Below, piece after piece: positions 1 to 10,809 of a stretch of DNA of 64,000 nt. The DNA is taken from contig NC_092803.1 of NCBI RefSeq assembly GCF_040954645.1, positions 9,673,230-9,737,229 on the forward strand, written 5' to 3'. A program made the position numbers and the translations under genes. Position 1 is the stretch's first letter; every line of letters begins with the position of its first letter. The notes beneath the pieces were generated by a model. It saw only the letters and a list, made by a program, of their open reading frames with translations. It was not told the DNA's origin and did no database searches. Source of the stretch: Diabrotica undecimpunctata (Eukaryota; Arthropoda; Insecta; Coleoptera; Chrysomelidae).

Positions 1-1288
1 GGTTTTAGGAAACACTGATTACTATAAATGATTGGCTTGATAATCTTCATGAATAATTATGCGATGCGAACTACTTTGTTGCCGATATAATATATTAATA
101 AGCGAAGCGAGTATTTTGCGAGCTAGCGATTTCAGCTTACGAGATTTTGCGACCGACTTTTATGTTGGCTTTTTCTCAACTGACTCTGATAAAATTCAAA
201 TGATGTAGGCAGGTAGCGGAGGGTTTATTCCTTCTAAGAATTGCAATATCGGCATGGTTGAAAATTTATATCGAGTGGAATGGAATTTTACCATAGATTG
301 TAACATCAAGATATATGTATCAATAAAGCATCGATTAGTAGGTTCATTAAAAAAGACAAAAACGGAAATATAGCATACATCGAAGGACAATTTAGACATA
401 TTATGCTAAATAACAGTATGTATTTACAATAAAAAATATGAGATAACAATATATAGAGAAAGCAAAAGCAATTAGTCTAAAGAAAAGAAGAAGATGGACT
501 GAAATAGTCTCTATGCTAAGAGACGTTTTTAAATTTTTTTACGAGCTTTTACTTCTATGTCCTTAAAGTAGAATTTCACTATTTGGGAGAGTGATTCATC
601 GTTTAAACGCTCAATATCCTTAAATTTAAATGTACACAGCGGCCCTCGAAAACTACCCGTTTTCTCAATTGCAATTTGTATTTTCTCATAAGAAATTACA
701 CAATATATAAGTAGTATATTTATTTGTGCTTCTCTATAGAAAAACTGACCAGGAGTTGTCGTACAGTGTTGCCAATTCTTGTTCACAAGTAGTAATTATG
801 GTCATACAAAACCTGTATTCTTCCACGCAGTGATTATTACCGTCATAAAAATACCAAAAAACATGATTTTTTCAATAGTAAAAATTAAGCACAAAATTGT
901 AATTAAATAAATTTTATTTATATGTTCCGTTTCGTTACATTTTTAAATTAATAAAATAAAAATCGATATTTTAAAACAATATTTTTCAATCGTTTGTCAA
1001 CTTTGGAATTAGCGACGGATCTCCGTTTCAATTCCGACTCACAGAAAGCCGTAAAACTAGTTTTTGTTGATCAAGTGCCCATCAACAATAGTTCATTTAC
1101 ATTGGCGTTTCTGAGGGTAGGGCATGTGTTGCATTTTGTGAATATATTTTATGCGATAAGTTTGTGTTATTGATAAAACGTGTTATTGATAATACGAGTG
1201 TTATAGTTTGTCGTTTTATAGTAAATTTTTAGTTATATTCTGTGATTATTTGGTTTGAGTTGTTCCAAGAGAAGACAGCAAAATTCTG
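1..1288. other. no gene recognised
   Basis: AT-rich sequence. Two short open frames on the minus strand (196-399, 529-786) show no recognisable domain. The only structure noted is an imperfect repeat at 561-610 that recurs inverted at 3622-3672. Confidence 0.6.
561..610 (+). repeat. inverted-repeat partner of 3622-3672
   Basis: A block of about 50 bp built around TTTCACTATTTG and CATCGTTTAAA is matched, with roughly 80% identity by eye, by the reverse complement of 3622-3672. The pair brackets the IS630-like transposase relic at 1289-2512. It could be old element ends or two independent copies of a dispersed repeat. Confidence 0.45.
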
Positions 1289-2512
1289 ATGTTGATTCTA
1301 AAAATGAGAAGCCGCAAAAGAGACGAAAAATGTTCGTCCGAAGAGAAGGTAATGATACGAAACGTTTATGAAGGAATTGTCGGCAGGAAAATAGCATTAA
1401 ATGTTAGCCAAGCGGTCGACATTTGTAGCAGTTTAACAAAAGTATCCGTTAGTTGTATTTACCGTGTACTTAAAAATACATCGGAAAATAAAAATCAAGA
1501 AAAAGGTAAAACTAGAGGTAGGAAAAGCATTGTTTTGGATGACGAGACAAGGAATATTATACGTCGAAAAATTCATTCATTTTATTTTCTGAGTGAAATT
1601 CCAACACTGAAAAATATTTCTCAAGAGCTCGAAAACGATGACTCCTTACCCAAGATATCTCGTGGAGTCTTAATCAGAACCATGCTCGAAATGAACTTTC
1701 GATATGTAAAACTCAACAGAAAAAGTATGCTATTAGAAAAAAATAAAATTATTGTGTGGAGAAGAAAATATTTAAAAGAAATACGCAAAATTCGCAGCAC
1801 TGGACGCAAAATATGTTATTTGGATGAAACCTGGATTAACGAAGGTCATACAGTTGGAAAATTTTGGCAAGATTTAAATGTCAAAAGTAAACGCGAAGCA
1901 TTTATAGAAGGCTGATCTACAGGATTAAAAGCTCCATCAGGAAAGGGACGGCGTTTAATCATCACCCATATAGGAAGTGATATAGGGTTTCTTGATGATG
2001 GTTTTCTTCAATTTGAGTCGAAAAAAACAGGTGATTATGAAAGAAATTGAAAGGGAGGATTCAAGAATGGCTTACAGAAAAGGGGATTGCATACGAAGAA
2101 TCAATGCTCAAAATTTAGCTACTTGACATTGCACGGTTAAGGAAAAGTAAATATCTTAAATATGCTGTAGATGAAACTGCATAAGATTATGGTGTCAAAG
2201 TTCTGCGTCTACCACTTTATCATTGCGAACTTAATCCCATTGAACTTATCTGGGCGCAAGTGAAAGGAGAAGTAGCACGCAATATTCAGGTTAAAATTAA
2301 ATGAAATTAAGAAACTTTTGATTCAAGCAATCCTCCATGTAACTCCAGAGAAATAGGCTAAATGTATAGGCCACATAATTAAAGAAGAACACCGTATGTG
2401 GGAACTTGACACTCCTATCGAAGTTTTACTAGAGCCAATTATAATTACACCAGGTGGTGAAGATAATCACAGCGATAGTAACACTGCATCTTCAGATTTA
2501 GACAGCGAATAA
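1289..2512 (+). pseudogene. IS630/Tc1-mariner-type transposase (DDE_3-like), disrupted
   Basis: The first 208 codons are open: an N-terminal helix-turn-helix-like region, then RTMLEMNFRY and CYLDETWINEGHTV, which holds the first catalytic Asp. TGA at 1913-1915 interrupts the frame, but the same frame continues with STGLKAPSGKGRRL. The segment expected to carry the second catalytic Asp (DNAPYH in the relative at 51.06 kb) is missing after about 2040. The C-terminal catalytic block CELNPIELIWAQVKGEVA follows near 2226-2280. The acidic tail ends at a TAA at 2510-2512. Further stops (TAG, TAA) lie between. Such enzymes act in the nucleus as cut-and-paste transposases. With one catalytic residue deleted and several stops, this copy should be inactive. 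No convincing terminal inverted repeat was found. Confidence 0.8.
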
Positions 2513-2949
2513 TATTTTCCAATAGTTTAATAAGAAAATCAGCATAAAAAAAAACCAAAAACAAAAAAAAACGAGAAGAACATAGTAAGTGTGTATAGTG
2601 TTTGTATTTAAATAGAATAGTACTATGTTTTGTTACATCAAACATTATTTTTATTTTGTTTTTATAGAATTTTATTTTGTTTTATAGGATTTTATTTTGT
2701 TTTGTTTTATACTGTTTAAGTGTTTTGTTCATTTTTTATTTAATAAGACAATATGGCTCTTGGCGAACACCCATTTAAAAAAAGTAACGCAAGACATACC
2801 TCTGGGGTGGTGTGGACATTGTCTTAAAATTTGTTTTAAAAAAATTTCATTGTGTAACTCTTTAAGGACGGGTCACGTCAAAAGACGTTTTAGCGTAACT
2901 TCCGCGACAGCCGGTTGGTATCAGTAAACTTTCTGCAAAATTACTTGTT
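2513..2949. other. no gene recognised; T-rich sequence
   Basis: Includes a short imperfect T-rich duplication near 2650-2710 (TTTTATTTTGTTTT-like units). The 76-codon open frame at 2697-2927 shows no recognisable domain. Confidence 0.5.
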
Positions 2950-3375
2950 TTTTATAGCTTTTTGTTTGAGGCATTCTGTATTTTTAGGGGAATGTAGGGA
3001 ATGAGCAACAAAATATTTATTCATATGTTTATTTTTTGATGTTTCGATCTCTATATCCAGAGACCGTTTTCAATTATACAAATGATAGTAATATTTATTT
3101 TCTATGGCTTTTCGCTTGTCGTTCTGTATTTTTAGAAATAATGTAGGGAATAAGCCACAATATATTTATTCAAATGTTTAATTTACGGACGTTTCGATCT
3201 CTATAAAGAGACCGTTTTCAAACATACAAATGACAGATATACTTATTTTTCTATAGCTTCTTGTTTGTGGCATTCTATATTTTTAGGAAGAAGGTTGGAA
3301 ATAAGCCACAATATATCTATTTACATGTTTAATACACTGACGTTTTGATCTCTATTCCGTTTTTAAAGATAGAAA
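2950..3375 (+). repeat. tandem repeat, about 150-bp unit, nearly three copies
   Basis: The landmark GTTTCGATCTCTAT (third copy GTTTTGATCTCTAT) occurs at 3041, 3191 and 3342. Each is preceded by a TTCTGTATTTTTAG-like block and an AAGCCACAATAT-like block at the same spacing. The unit contains a stem-like pairing of CGATCTCTAT with AGAGACCG. The arrangement is seen directly; what it derives from is unknown. Confidence 0.8.
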
Positions 3376-3440
3376 AAAAAAAGAAAATAAACAATATAAG
3401 ATTATAAAAATATATAATAATAAACAAGTAAATAAATATA

Positions 3441-3535
3441 ACTATCATTTATATCTTTGAAAGCGGTCTTTGGATATAGAGATCTAAACGTCAGTAAAAA
3501 CTTGTAAATAAATATATTGTGGCCTATTTCGAACA
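3441..3535 (-). repeat. inverted copy of the 150-bp repeat unit
   Basis: The reverse complement carries the same landmarks as the tandem array just upstream: CCACAATATAT, then GATCTCTATATCC, then GACCGC, in the same order. The four copies therefore form a three-plus-one head-to-head arrangement. Confidence 0.7.
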
Positions 3536-3545
3536 TTAATATTTG

Positions 3546-4019
3546 AAAAATAAAGTATAATTAACGTTAAAATAAAAGTGAGTGTACGTCACTGGATTTT
3601 CATACGCCTTTCCGCATTTCTGCGCCTTTAAACGATGTATCACTCTCTCAAATAGTGAAATTATACCTTAGTGATGAATATAAACCTATTTAATCATAAG
3701 CTTTAGACAAAAAACGCTCAACGACCAACTTTACGCCCAAATATAAATGAGATAACAATAACGTTAATTAACGAAAGGTAATAATAACATGCCATTTATT
3801 AATTTGTTTTTTTTTTTCGTAGCCGTCCTGCATTTTTATTTAAAATTCCTACTGTACTGAATCTTAATTAAAAGAAGATTAACCTTAATGATTACAAAAT
3901 GAGTTTGGAAAAACGTAGGATTTTTATTTTAAGGCAACATGATCTTTTAAAATTACATGAAATTTTAATCTGGCTGGTATGTTTTATGGAATGAGACATT
4001 ACTTTAATTAACGGTTAGA
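3546..4019. other. no gene recognised
   Basis: AT-rich. It contains the inverted partner (3622-3672) of the block at 561-610. No coding frame of note. Confidence 0.5.
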
Positions 4020-4205
4020 CGAATAAACAATTTCTTTGTCAATAACGAGATATAAGGTTGAATGCTCGAATAAATGAATTTTAATCAAATAAAAGGCAGA
4101 TTCTTTTTCTTTAAGTGCCGTCTACCGATCGGAGGTTGGATATCATCATCACTATCTTTACTCTATCTACTGCTGCTCTGAAGTGTTCTATAGAACTGCA
4201 TTTAA
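4020..4205 (-). pseudogene. 3' end of RTE-like LINE ORF, interrupted by piggyBac
   Basis: Read on the minus strand, 4200 down to 4111 encodes a LINE C-terminus (HFRAAVDRVKIVMMISNLR, then a TAA stop at 4111-4113). It is followed by a 3' untranslated tail to about 4030. The upstream part of the same ORF lies on the far side of the piggyBac element (6424 onward): that part ends in WLKNLRDWFN, and this segment resumes with the residues normally just after it. One base is missing at the join, so the LINE ORF was already frame-damaged, or became so at insertion. The 3' tail resembles 30690-30750. Confidence 0.7.
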
Positions 4206-6419
4206 CCCTTAACTACTGACGTGGATGTTTCAGGACGTAGACTCTGACATGCGGTATGTCATACCGTTGCCTATTCTCCTTTGTTTTTAATATGAATTTA
4301 TCTTATATCACTGTATTTGTTTTTATATCAACTACGCAATGATTCTTCACATTGCTGTAGCATAATATACTGCTACAAGTAAAATAAACTTTACTTTTTC
4401 GAGAATATTATGAATGCATGCATAATATTTAAAAACTACAAAATCGTTTATAAACTAAATTACAAGAAAAATTGATTACTTGTGACTAACAAATGGTAAA
4501 ATAATGTTAAAAGAAACAGACTAATGATTTAAATTTAATGAGAAGCTAAAATACAAAATTCTGACAATAACCAAAAATTACAATAAAATAACTAGTCATT
4601 TTGCGCGCAAGGTCCGCAATTTTTCTTTGTACACTGTAAGCACACTGGTTTTCCACAAGAAAAGCACACATAAAAAGTCTTTCGCTTTAATGCACTTGGG
4701 CATAAGTAACATGTCTTCTTTTTCTCAAGCCTTTCTTCAAAATATGCTTCTTTTTGGCGTTTTTGTCCTAGTATTCGTTCAATACCACATAATAATTCTC
4801 TCGGGATTCTGAGATTTTCGAGTCTTCTTTGTAGATGAGGTAAAACTAATTATTTCGCCAGCTCCTTTGTGTAGTTTAGCCTTTCCATATTATCTTCTTG
4901 TAGTGATTGGTACACAACATGCGAATTAACAGCAGCTATATCAATGATGCGGTAAAAAACAGTAAGTGGCCATCGGCGAGAACGACGTTTTACAGAATAT
5001 TTATCACACTTGGCATCTAAAGTATCGACACCTCCTTTCGTACGATTATAATGAGCTATAATTTCTGGTTTTCCAGTAATCTGATCCGTGCCTATTGAAT
5101 GGTGCATCGAAGAAATAAGTAAAACAGCCCTCGATTTTTTTGGCACATGGGAAATTAGGGATAAACTTTTCGTAAATCCGTAAGTAGTTGAATTTACTTG
5201 CCTACAACGGTGTGGCTGGAATTCCGGAGGGATTTCCCGTTTATTTTTCTTGAGGGTTCCCACATACGTTAACTTCTTTACTTTTAACTGCTTTACTAAT
5301 TCTATAGAACTAAACCAATTATCAACTGTGATATTACAGTTAGTTCCATAAATAGGTTTAGCAAGCCGAAGAACAGATTGAGTTGGTTTATTAATCTTCT
5401 TTTCTTCCTCAGATAACTCAGTTCCGTCAGTGTCCTTGTCTCCATATATATAGGCATTGTATACGTAACTTGTTCGTGCATCAGTCAGGCACATTATTTT
5501 AATGCCATATTTCACAGGCTTATTAGGCATATACATTTTAAACCTACACCTTCCCCTAAAGCCCACCAACATTTCATCAATACAAACACATGTGCCTACG
5601 GAATACAGTTTTTGACAATTTGATATGAATATATTAAATACGTTACTAATGGCTGCTGTTGGATCTATCTTTTTTCTTTCTTCTCTATCCAGAGGGTTAT
5701 CAAAACGTAAACATTTTAGAAATATTGCAAATCTTTCTTTTGACATAACACATCTGAATATATCTCTACCAGTGCCATCTGTAGTAAATATAGAATTTAT
5801 ATCTTCGTCATTGGATTTGAAAGCTGATAAAGAGTATAAAAGCAATCCCAAAAAGGCTTTTAGTTCTATTTCATCAATTTCATTTAGTTCTGGTCTATTC
5901 ATTCTTTTATAGTTTTCACGAATTGCACGTAATTTATTATTTGTCCATTTACGTATTTCTTGTATTATATCCTCAGAAATAAGAAAATTAAAAAAAAAAT
6001 GATGAAGTTTCGTTTCTTACATCTCTGGACCGCACAGCTGGTACTTTTGTTACAAGGTTGTGTAACGGAGTTCTTACATTTTTCGAGGGTGCTGTAGTAG
6101 ACCACTTAAAACGATTTTTGCCATAAAAATATGACTTATCATTATCATTTAAATGATATTCGTCACTATGATACACTACACTGCTTTTAACTATAGAAAC
6201 GTGAATACTGACATGCGGTACTTGATACCAAAAGAAAACTTTATGTCAACGTAGCTCAAAGAATAAACATGTACTAAATCTGCAGTAGTTGAGAGCAGGT
6301 ACAATTAAACCCCACTTGAAGGTACACAAATGGTGTTCTAAGAATCTTTTGTAAAACACGTTTTACAACAAAATATATTTTCGGCTCGGTATGGCATACC
6401 GCATGTCAGTGGTTAAGGG
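4206..6419 (-). mobile_element. piggyBac-family DNA transposon, both ends present
   Basis: TTAA target duplications lie at 4202-4205 and 6420-6423. The terminal inverted repeats begin CCCTTAACTACTGAC (left) and CCCTTAACCACTGAC (right), matching the CCC-starting ends of the family. A sub-terminal motif around TGACATGCGGTA occurs just inside both ends and again near 6206. On the left, about 25 bp separate the terminal 15-mer from this motif. Length is 2,214 bp. The element sits in the last codons of an RTE-like LINE and contains one transposase pseudogene. Confidence 0.92.
4592..6176 (-). pseudogene. piggyBac transposase with two lesions
   Basis: A DDD transposase whose family excises and inserts precisely at TTAA. 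Visible in order: N-terminal segment with FKWSTTAPSKNVRTP (about 6100); a frameshift in a 10-base T/A run at 5990-5999; then ISEDIIQEIRKWTNNKLRAI and the 350-codon catalytic region (4850-5902). That region carries all three catalytic Asp contexts: CIDEML, TVDNWFSS and GGVDTLD. An in-frame TAA at 4850-4852 is followed without frame change by LVLPHLQRRLENLR. The C-terminal cysteine-rich finger (CYLCPSALKRK, CFSCGKPVC, CTKKNCGPC) ends at 4592. With only one frameshift and one stop this copy is fairly young. The acidic N-terminus usual in the family looks short. Confidence 0.92.
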
Positions 6420-6423
6420 TTAA

Positions 6424-7515
6424 ACCAATCCCTTAAGTTCTTCAACCATGACACTCTCCTTCTTCCTATACTCCTTCCTCCTCTTATCTTTCCCTGTATT
6501 ATCACCCTTGGCAGTTCATATCGCTGTCTCCTCATTACTTGTCCCAGATATTGTAACTTTCTTACTTTTATCGTGTTTATTATTTCGCATTCCTTGCCCA
6601 TTTCTCGCAATACTTCCGTGTTAGTTTTCTTCTATGTCCATCCTATTCTAAGCATCCTCCTGTAACACCATATTTCAAAGGACTGTAACTTATTTGTGTT
6701 CTTGCTTTAGTGTCCAGATTTCAAGTTCATATTGCAGTATCGAAAACACGTAGCATCTCAGTGTTCTTACTCTAAGTTCTAATCTAAGGTCTTTGTTGCA
6801 GAGAATTGTTTTTATATTTACAAACGAATTTCTTGCTATTTCTATCCTGGTTCGATTGTTTGATCATTATTGTCTGAAATGCAGGTTCCTAGGTATTTGT
6901 ATTTATCAACCTTTTCTATCGGTACATTTCCCAAATGTATGTTTGTTGGTATATTAATTTTTTTTTGTTATTATCATGTTTTTGGTCTTTTTTATATTCA
7001 TTTTTAGTCGATATTTTTCACAGAAACTGTTTGTTTTGTTTAGCAGTAATTGGAGTTGTTCAGCAGAGCTTGCCATAATCACGGCGTCATCTGCATATCT
7101 TATGTTGTTAATAGATCTTCCGTTAATTATTATTCCTTCACTTTGAGATAGTAATGCTTCTTCAAAAATGGCTTCACTATATACATTAAATAGTAATGGG
7201 AACATAATAAATCCCTGCCTAACTCCTCTCCTAATTTCAATTTCTGGACTAGGTTCGTTATCTATTACGATTTGTGCTCTTTGATTCCAGTAGAGGTTTG
7301 TTATTATTCGTAAGTCCCTATGGTCTATGTTTTTTGTCTTTAGAATTTGGACTAATTTTTCATGTCTTACTTTGTCAAATGCTTTTTCAAAATCAACGTA
7401 ACAAACATGAACATCAACATTCATATCCATGCATTTTTGAGCTAACACATTAAAAGCAAATAACACTTCTCTGATTTCTAATCCGCTTCTGAACCTAAAC
7501 TCTTCTTCTCATGGT
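6424..7515 (-). pseudogene. RTE-like LINE reverse transcriptase, interrupted by piggyBac
   Basis: On the minus strand the fragment begins near 7515 with FRFRSGLEIREVLFAFNVLA and is open from 7466 to 6954. It includes the RT motifs VDFEKAFDKV, RRGVRQG and IRYADDAVIM (the catalytic DD). The thumb region (6950-6620) is broken by frameshifts. The frame recovers at 6610-6424 with KLQYLGQVMRRQ and RRRVSWLKNLRDWF, the usual C-terminal signature. The ORF then runs into the piggyBac target site and continues at 4200. These proteins copy LINE RNA at a nicked target. No endonuclease domain remains, so the copy is 5'-truncated. Confidence 0.85.
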
Positions 7516-7690
7516 GCCAACAAATAGCAATTGTAGTTTTGGAAACTGCTGCGCGAAAGATTTCTGCGGATGAGCGGTCGAACCGTCTCCTCAGGTCTTT
7601 CAACCCAAACTGACTGTTATCTATTCCTTCAAAAGGCAGATATCCAGCACTAAATCTTGCCCAAGTATGTGACATATAACCACCCAATAG
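7500..7690 (-). pseudogene. LINE C-terminal fragment abutting an RT fragment
   Basis: The minus strand reads LKDLRRRFDRSSAEIFRAAV then SKTTIAIC. This is the C-terminal tail of the same kind of LINE, yet it lies immediately 5' of an RT fragment that belongs in the middle of the protein. The order is therefore tail-then-body: either a head-to-tail junction between two copies or a rearrangement. No start or stop is biologically assigned. Confidence 0.6.
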
Positions 7691-7945
7691 TTGTCAGATG
7701 TCACTTGAACATTTCCGTTAAGACCGGGACCCATTCTCTCTCCTGATGCCACCCAATATTTAGCTTCGTTGAATTTTATAATAATTTTTAAACTTTCTCC
7801 TTTTTGACATGACATTTACCATATATTATTGGATAGTCAAATTTTGACGAAATGCCCCTGAAGATGCTCTATAAGGATTGAAAGTACTTGGACAAGACTT
7901 AACAAAACCTGTGCTCGATATCTGTGTTTTATTTAATTAAAATTA
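7670..7945 (+). repeat. dispersed repeat family B, copy 1
   Basis: Shares ordered blocks with 30305-30760: GTCA-rich start, CATTTCCGTTA, CCGGGA/CGGGAGCCATT, then CCCCTGAAGATG, GAAAGTACTTGG and GTGCTCGATAT. The middle differs in length. It is non-coding; it could be a SINE-like or LTR-derived unit. Confidence 0.55.
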
Positions 7946-8079
7946 ATTTCTTTGTCTTTAAATCTATCGATTTTGTAGACCTTCATTATTAAGAACCCAA
8001 CAGGTCTTTCTTGAAATCAATCAAGTACGATGTAATGGTCAAGACATATACCATGTTTAATTCATATTTGAACATGGGA

Positions 8080-9030
8080 CTTGTCCTGACCTTTTAAAAA
8101 AGCTGTAATTATACCTATATTTAAAAAAGGTTACAAAATTGGTGCAAAATTATCGTCTCATATCACTTATTACCAGCCTTGCAAAAATCTTTAAAAATGC
8201 CTAGCCGAATGAGTAAATCAATATCTTACAAAATTTAACCTGCTATTTCCTAAACGATTTGGTTTAAAAAAGGGATGTTCCACTTCAGGTGCTATAACGT
8301 CGGCTACTGAATATTTATATAAGATGCCGGATAATGGCTCTCCTACTTTAGCAATATTTTTAAATCTAGCTAAGGCATTTGGCGCTGTTAATCATCAGCA
8401 GTTGTTAGGTGCTTTGGATGATCTTGGAATAAAAGGCATACCGCTTCAAAGTAATTTAAAAAATAGATCGCAAATTATAAAAATTAATAACACAGTAAGT
8501 TCTGAAAAAATCATTGAGTATGTGTGCCTCAAGGTATTCTTTTAGGTTCTTGAATATTTTCAATAAATATAAATGTAAATATTATGTAATTACATGTAAA
8601 ATACATGTAAATATTATTTGTTTTGCTGACGATACTGTTATGATTTAAATTAGTGATTGTTGGAATAAATTTAAAACTTTAGCAGAAACAGAAACTTTAA
8701 AGGTTCTAGAATGGCTAAATAGGACATTACTGACAGTTAATACTGATAAAACTTATTTGATACCATTTTCAATATACAAAACTAATTTACTCGATGAAGT
8801 AGGATGTACATAAATATTGATATGGTATGTAAAATTCTAAGAATGTTACTATACAGATTTAGATATCTCAGTCATATCCCAATCATGTCCTTAATTTGTC
8901 TTACTTAAAGATAGTATACTATTTATTGATGTAGTCACGTCTTAGATATGCCATTTTAGCATGGGGTGAACATATACTCATTTGAATAAACTCGAAATAC
9001 TATGTAGCGTTTTAAATTTGGTGGAATATT
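8080..9030 (+). pseudogene. CR1/Jockey-like LINE reverse transcriptase, heavily decayed
   Basis: Scattered in-order RT motifs across frames: the GCSTSGAITSATEYLYK region (8275-8325); an open stretch 8324-8545 with AIFLNLAKAFGAVNHQQLL (consensus AFDxVNH, so the catalytic Asp position reads Gly); an IICFADDTVMI box near 8613-8645; then thumb-like sequence including LEWLNRTLLTVN and YAILAWG near 8950. Many stops and frameshifts; no endonuclease. A compatible C-terminal piece lies at 10590-10770, beyond a family A repeat. Confidence 0.7.
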
Positions 9031-9569
9031 TTCGTTTTTCTGTTTGCAAATGAATTTTAAAACGATCAACATATTATGGCATTTTAAGTTGAGATTCTAA
9101 ATATCAAGTTTTGTTATTCAGTTGTTTTTGTCATTTGTTTACATTCGAGTCCCTAATATAATATTGCAAGTCAGGTATACGGTTTTTTTAAGACGTATTA
9201 ACTGAGAATATTTTTTTGTCTTTGTTTACATTAATATTCTCCTATTCTCTGTATGTATTGTGAGGTAAAAAATTTCCAGTTAACCAATTTAAAATAAGCA
9301 AGAAGTTTTTTTGTCGGTTCGTTGCTAAGAACGAGGTCAAAAAAGGGTAGATTGTTTGTTTTAAGTTTGTAGGAAAAGCTAGCTTTGAGACGCGAGGGGA
9401 ATTGATTTTGCGATGAAATTTGTAAAATGTAAGGCATCGTGGAGTCAAGGGATAGATCTGAGACAGAAAAGATGTTTTGAGTAATTAGGAATCGCGAGTC
9501 GATTCAATTTCTTTGTGTTTAGTTTTAAGACCGGTTAAGGTGATAATACTCTTTGCAATATGGCAGTTT
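9031..9569. other. no gene recognised
   Basis: Overlapping minus-strand open frames at 9231-9448 are in competing phases and show no domain. This may be the distal part of the family A element next to it. Confidence 0.4.
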
Positions 9570-10571
9570 AAAACAGAGTAATCACTATAAGATTTGTGCA
9601 CCGGCACTGAAGAAATTTTGTAAAATGAGTATATAGGATGTCCCCGTCGACAGCTTGATTTCCTCCACCAAGTTCCTGTTTCAATCGTTCCTGCCTGCGT
9701 ATGGAAATGGTTCCTTTTTGTTCGAGTTCAGAGTTTTGTCCTTTGCAGCTCCAATCCCAGAGAAAGTAGCAAGTTTTTTTTGAGTTAAGTGAAATTAAGG
9801 TAACAATTAACATTTTAAATTTTAAAGTAAAGACAGACATTTTTTTGATAATTAATAATAATTGCTTTCATTAAAATTTAAAAGGATTTGTAATATTTAA
9901 TAAATTGTAAATTTTATGGTTTAACTTAGCTGTCATTTTAATTGTTTTTTTTTTTAAATTTAATGTTAACATATGACAGCTAGCTTCATTTGTTTCGATA
10001 TTAATTTGTTTTAAATAAAAAAGAATAATCTCTGTGCGATAACATTTGTAAGTTTTTGTAGTATCTCCAACCCCTTTGTAAACGGAGTTTGTAAACGAAC
10101 ACATGTAAGTTTTTTTTATTCTGTATTTGGCAACTAGTTATATAGTATATCTTTTATGCCATTTATGTGTTGATAACTGTTTGTATCAGACAAAAATAAA
10201 CGTTTGATTTATCTCCGAACCTTTTTGTATGTTTACTTTTTAGGAAGGAAGAAACTTTCTTTCCTTCAGCAGGAAGTTTTCTCGAAGCGTCGTCCCTTTT
10301 AAATAGCTAGAGGTATTTCTTCTTGTCTTTTTTTGCCCATTTGTCCAGGAGATTTATGCAAGTAACCCCTTGTTATCATATTTTGGTAGTTACCCCAATC
10401 TGACACCCTTGTCGTTCACTTATCCATGACCCTAGCTCTCCAGCAACCCCCTGAGTGCCGTTCGCACAAGTAACGATTGTTTTGCTTGCCCTATATTCGT
10501 CCCCATAGTTTCTGTCCCCAATTTTCTACCCCATATTCTTACCCAGAGGTAGGCAAAATAATTTCGTTACA
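9570..10571 (-). repeat. LTR-like repeat family A, copy 1
   Basis: Read on the minus strand it begins TGTAACGAAATTATTTTGCC at 10571. Shared blocks with 36279-37320 include the GAACGGCACTCAGG region, GGTCGTGGATAAGTGAA-like sequence, ACTTACATGTGT, GTTGGAGATACTACAAAAAC and GCTAGCTGTCATATGTTAAC. A TATTTAAAA box and an AATAAA-type stretch are visible on the way in. The TG start suggests an LTR, but no CA end, primer-binding site or second LTR was pinned down. No conserved protein. Confidence 0.6.
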
Positions 10572-10589
10572 ACTACAAAAGAGGTTTTT

Positions 10590-10770
10590 GAAAATAATGC
10601 TAAAAATACCACATACAAAAATAAACATGTATTAAAATCAATAGATCATACTTACAGCACTAGAAGAAAAGTTCATGACTATATCCAAATTACTAGTGCT
10701 TATAAATCAATTAGAAAATACAATTTCATATACCAGAATTCCTAGAATATTTAACTCTTTACTTGAGATC
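10590..10770 (+). pseudogene. LINE ORF2 C-terminal fragment
   Basis: An open stretch reads NTTYKNKHVLKS, HTYSTRRKVHDYIQI and KSIRKYNFIYQNS before stops. This resembles the C-terminal end of CR1/Jockey-type LINE polymerases (TRxxxxLxIP, KSFxYxGxxxYNxLP pattern). It could be the missing tail of the 8080-9030 LINE, with the family A element between. Confidence 0.4.
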
Positions 10771-10809
10771 TATAAAACCTACATGAGAAATATGTAGGTA
10801 TCTGGGATC

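Noticed and set aside
5625..5912. 95-codon plus-strand frame
   Set aside because: Antisense of the piggyBac transposase.
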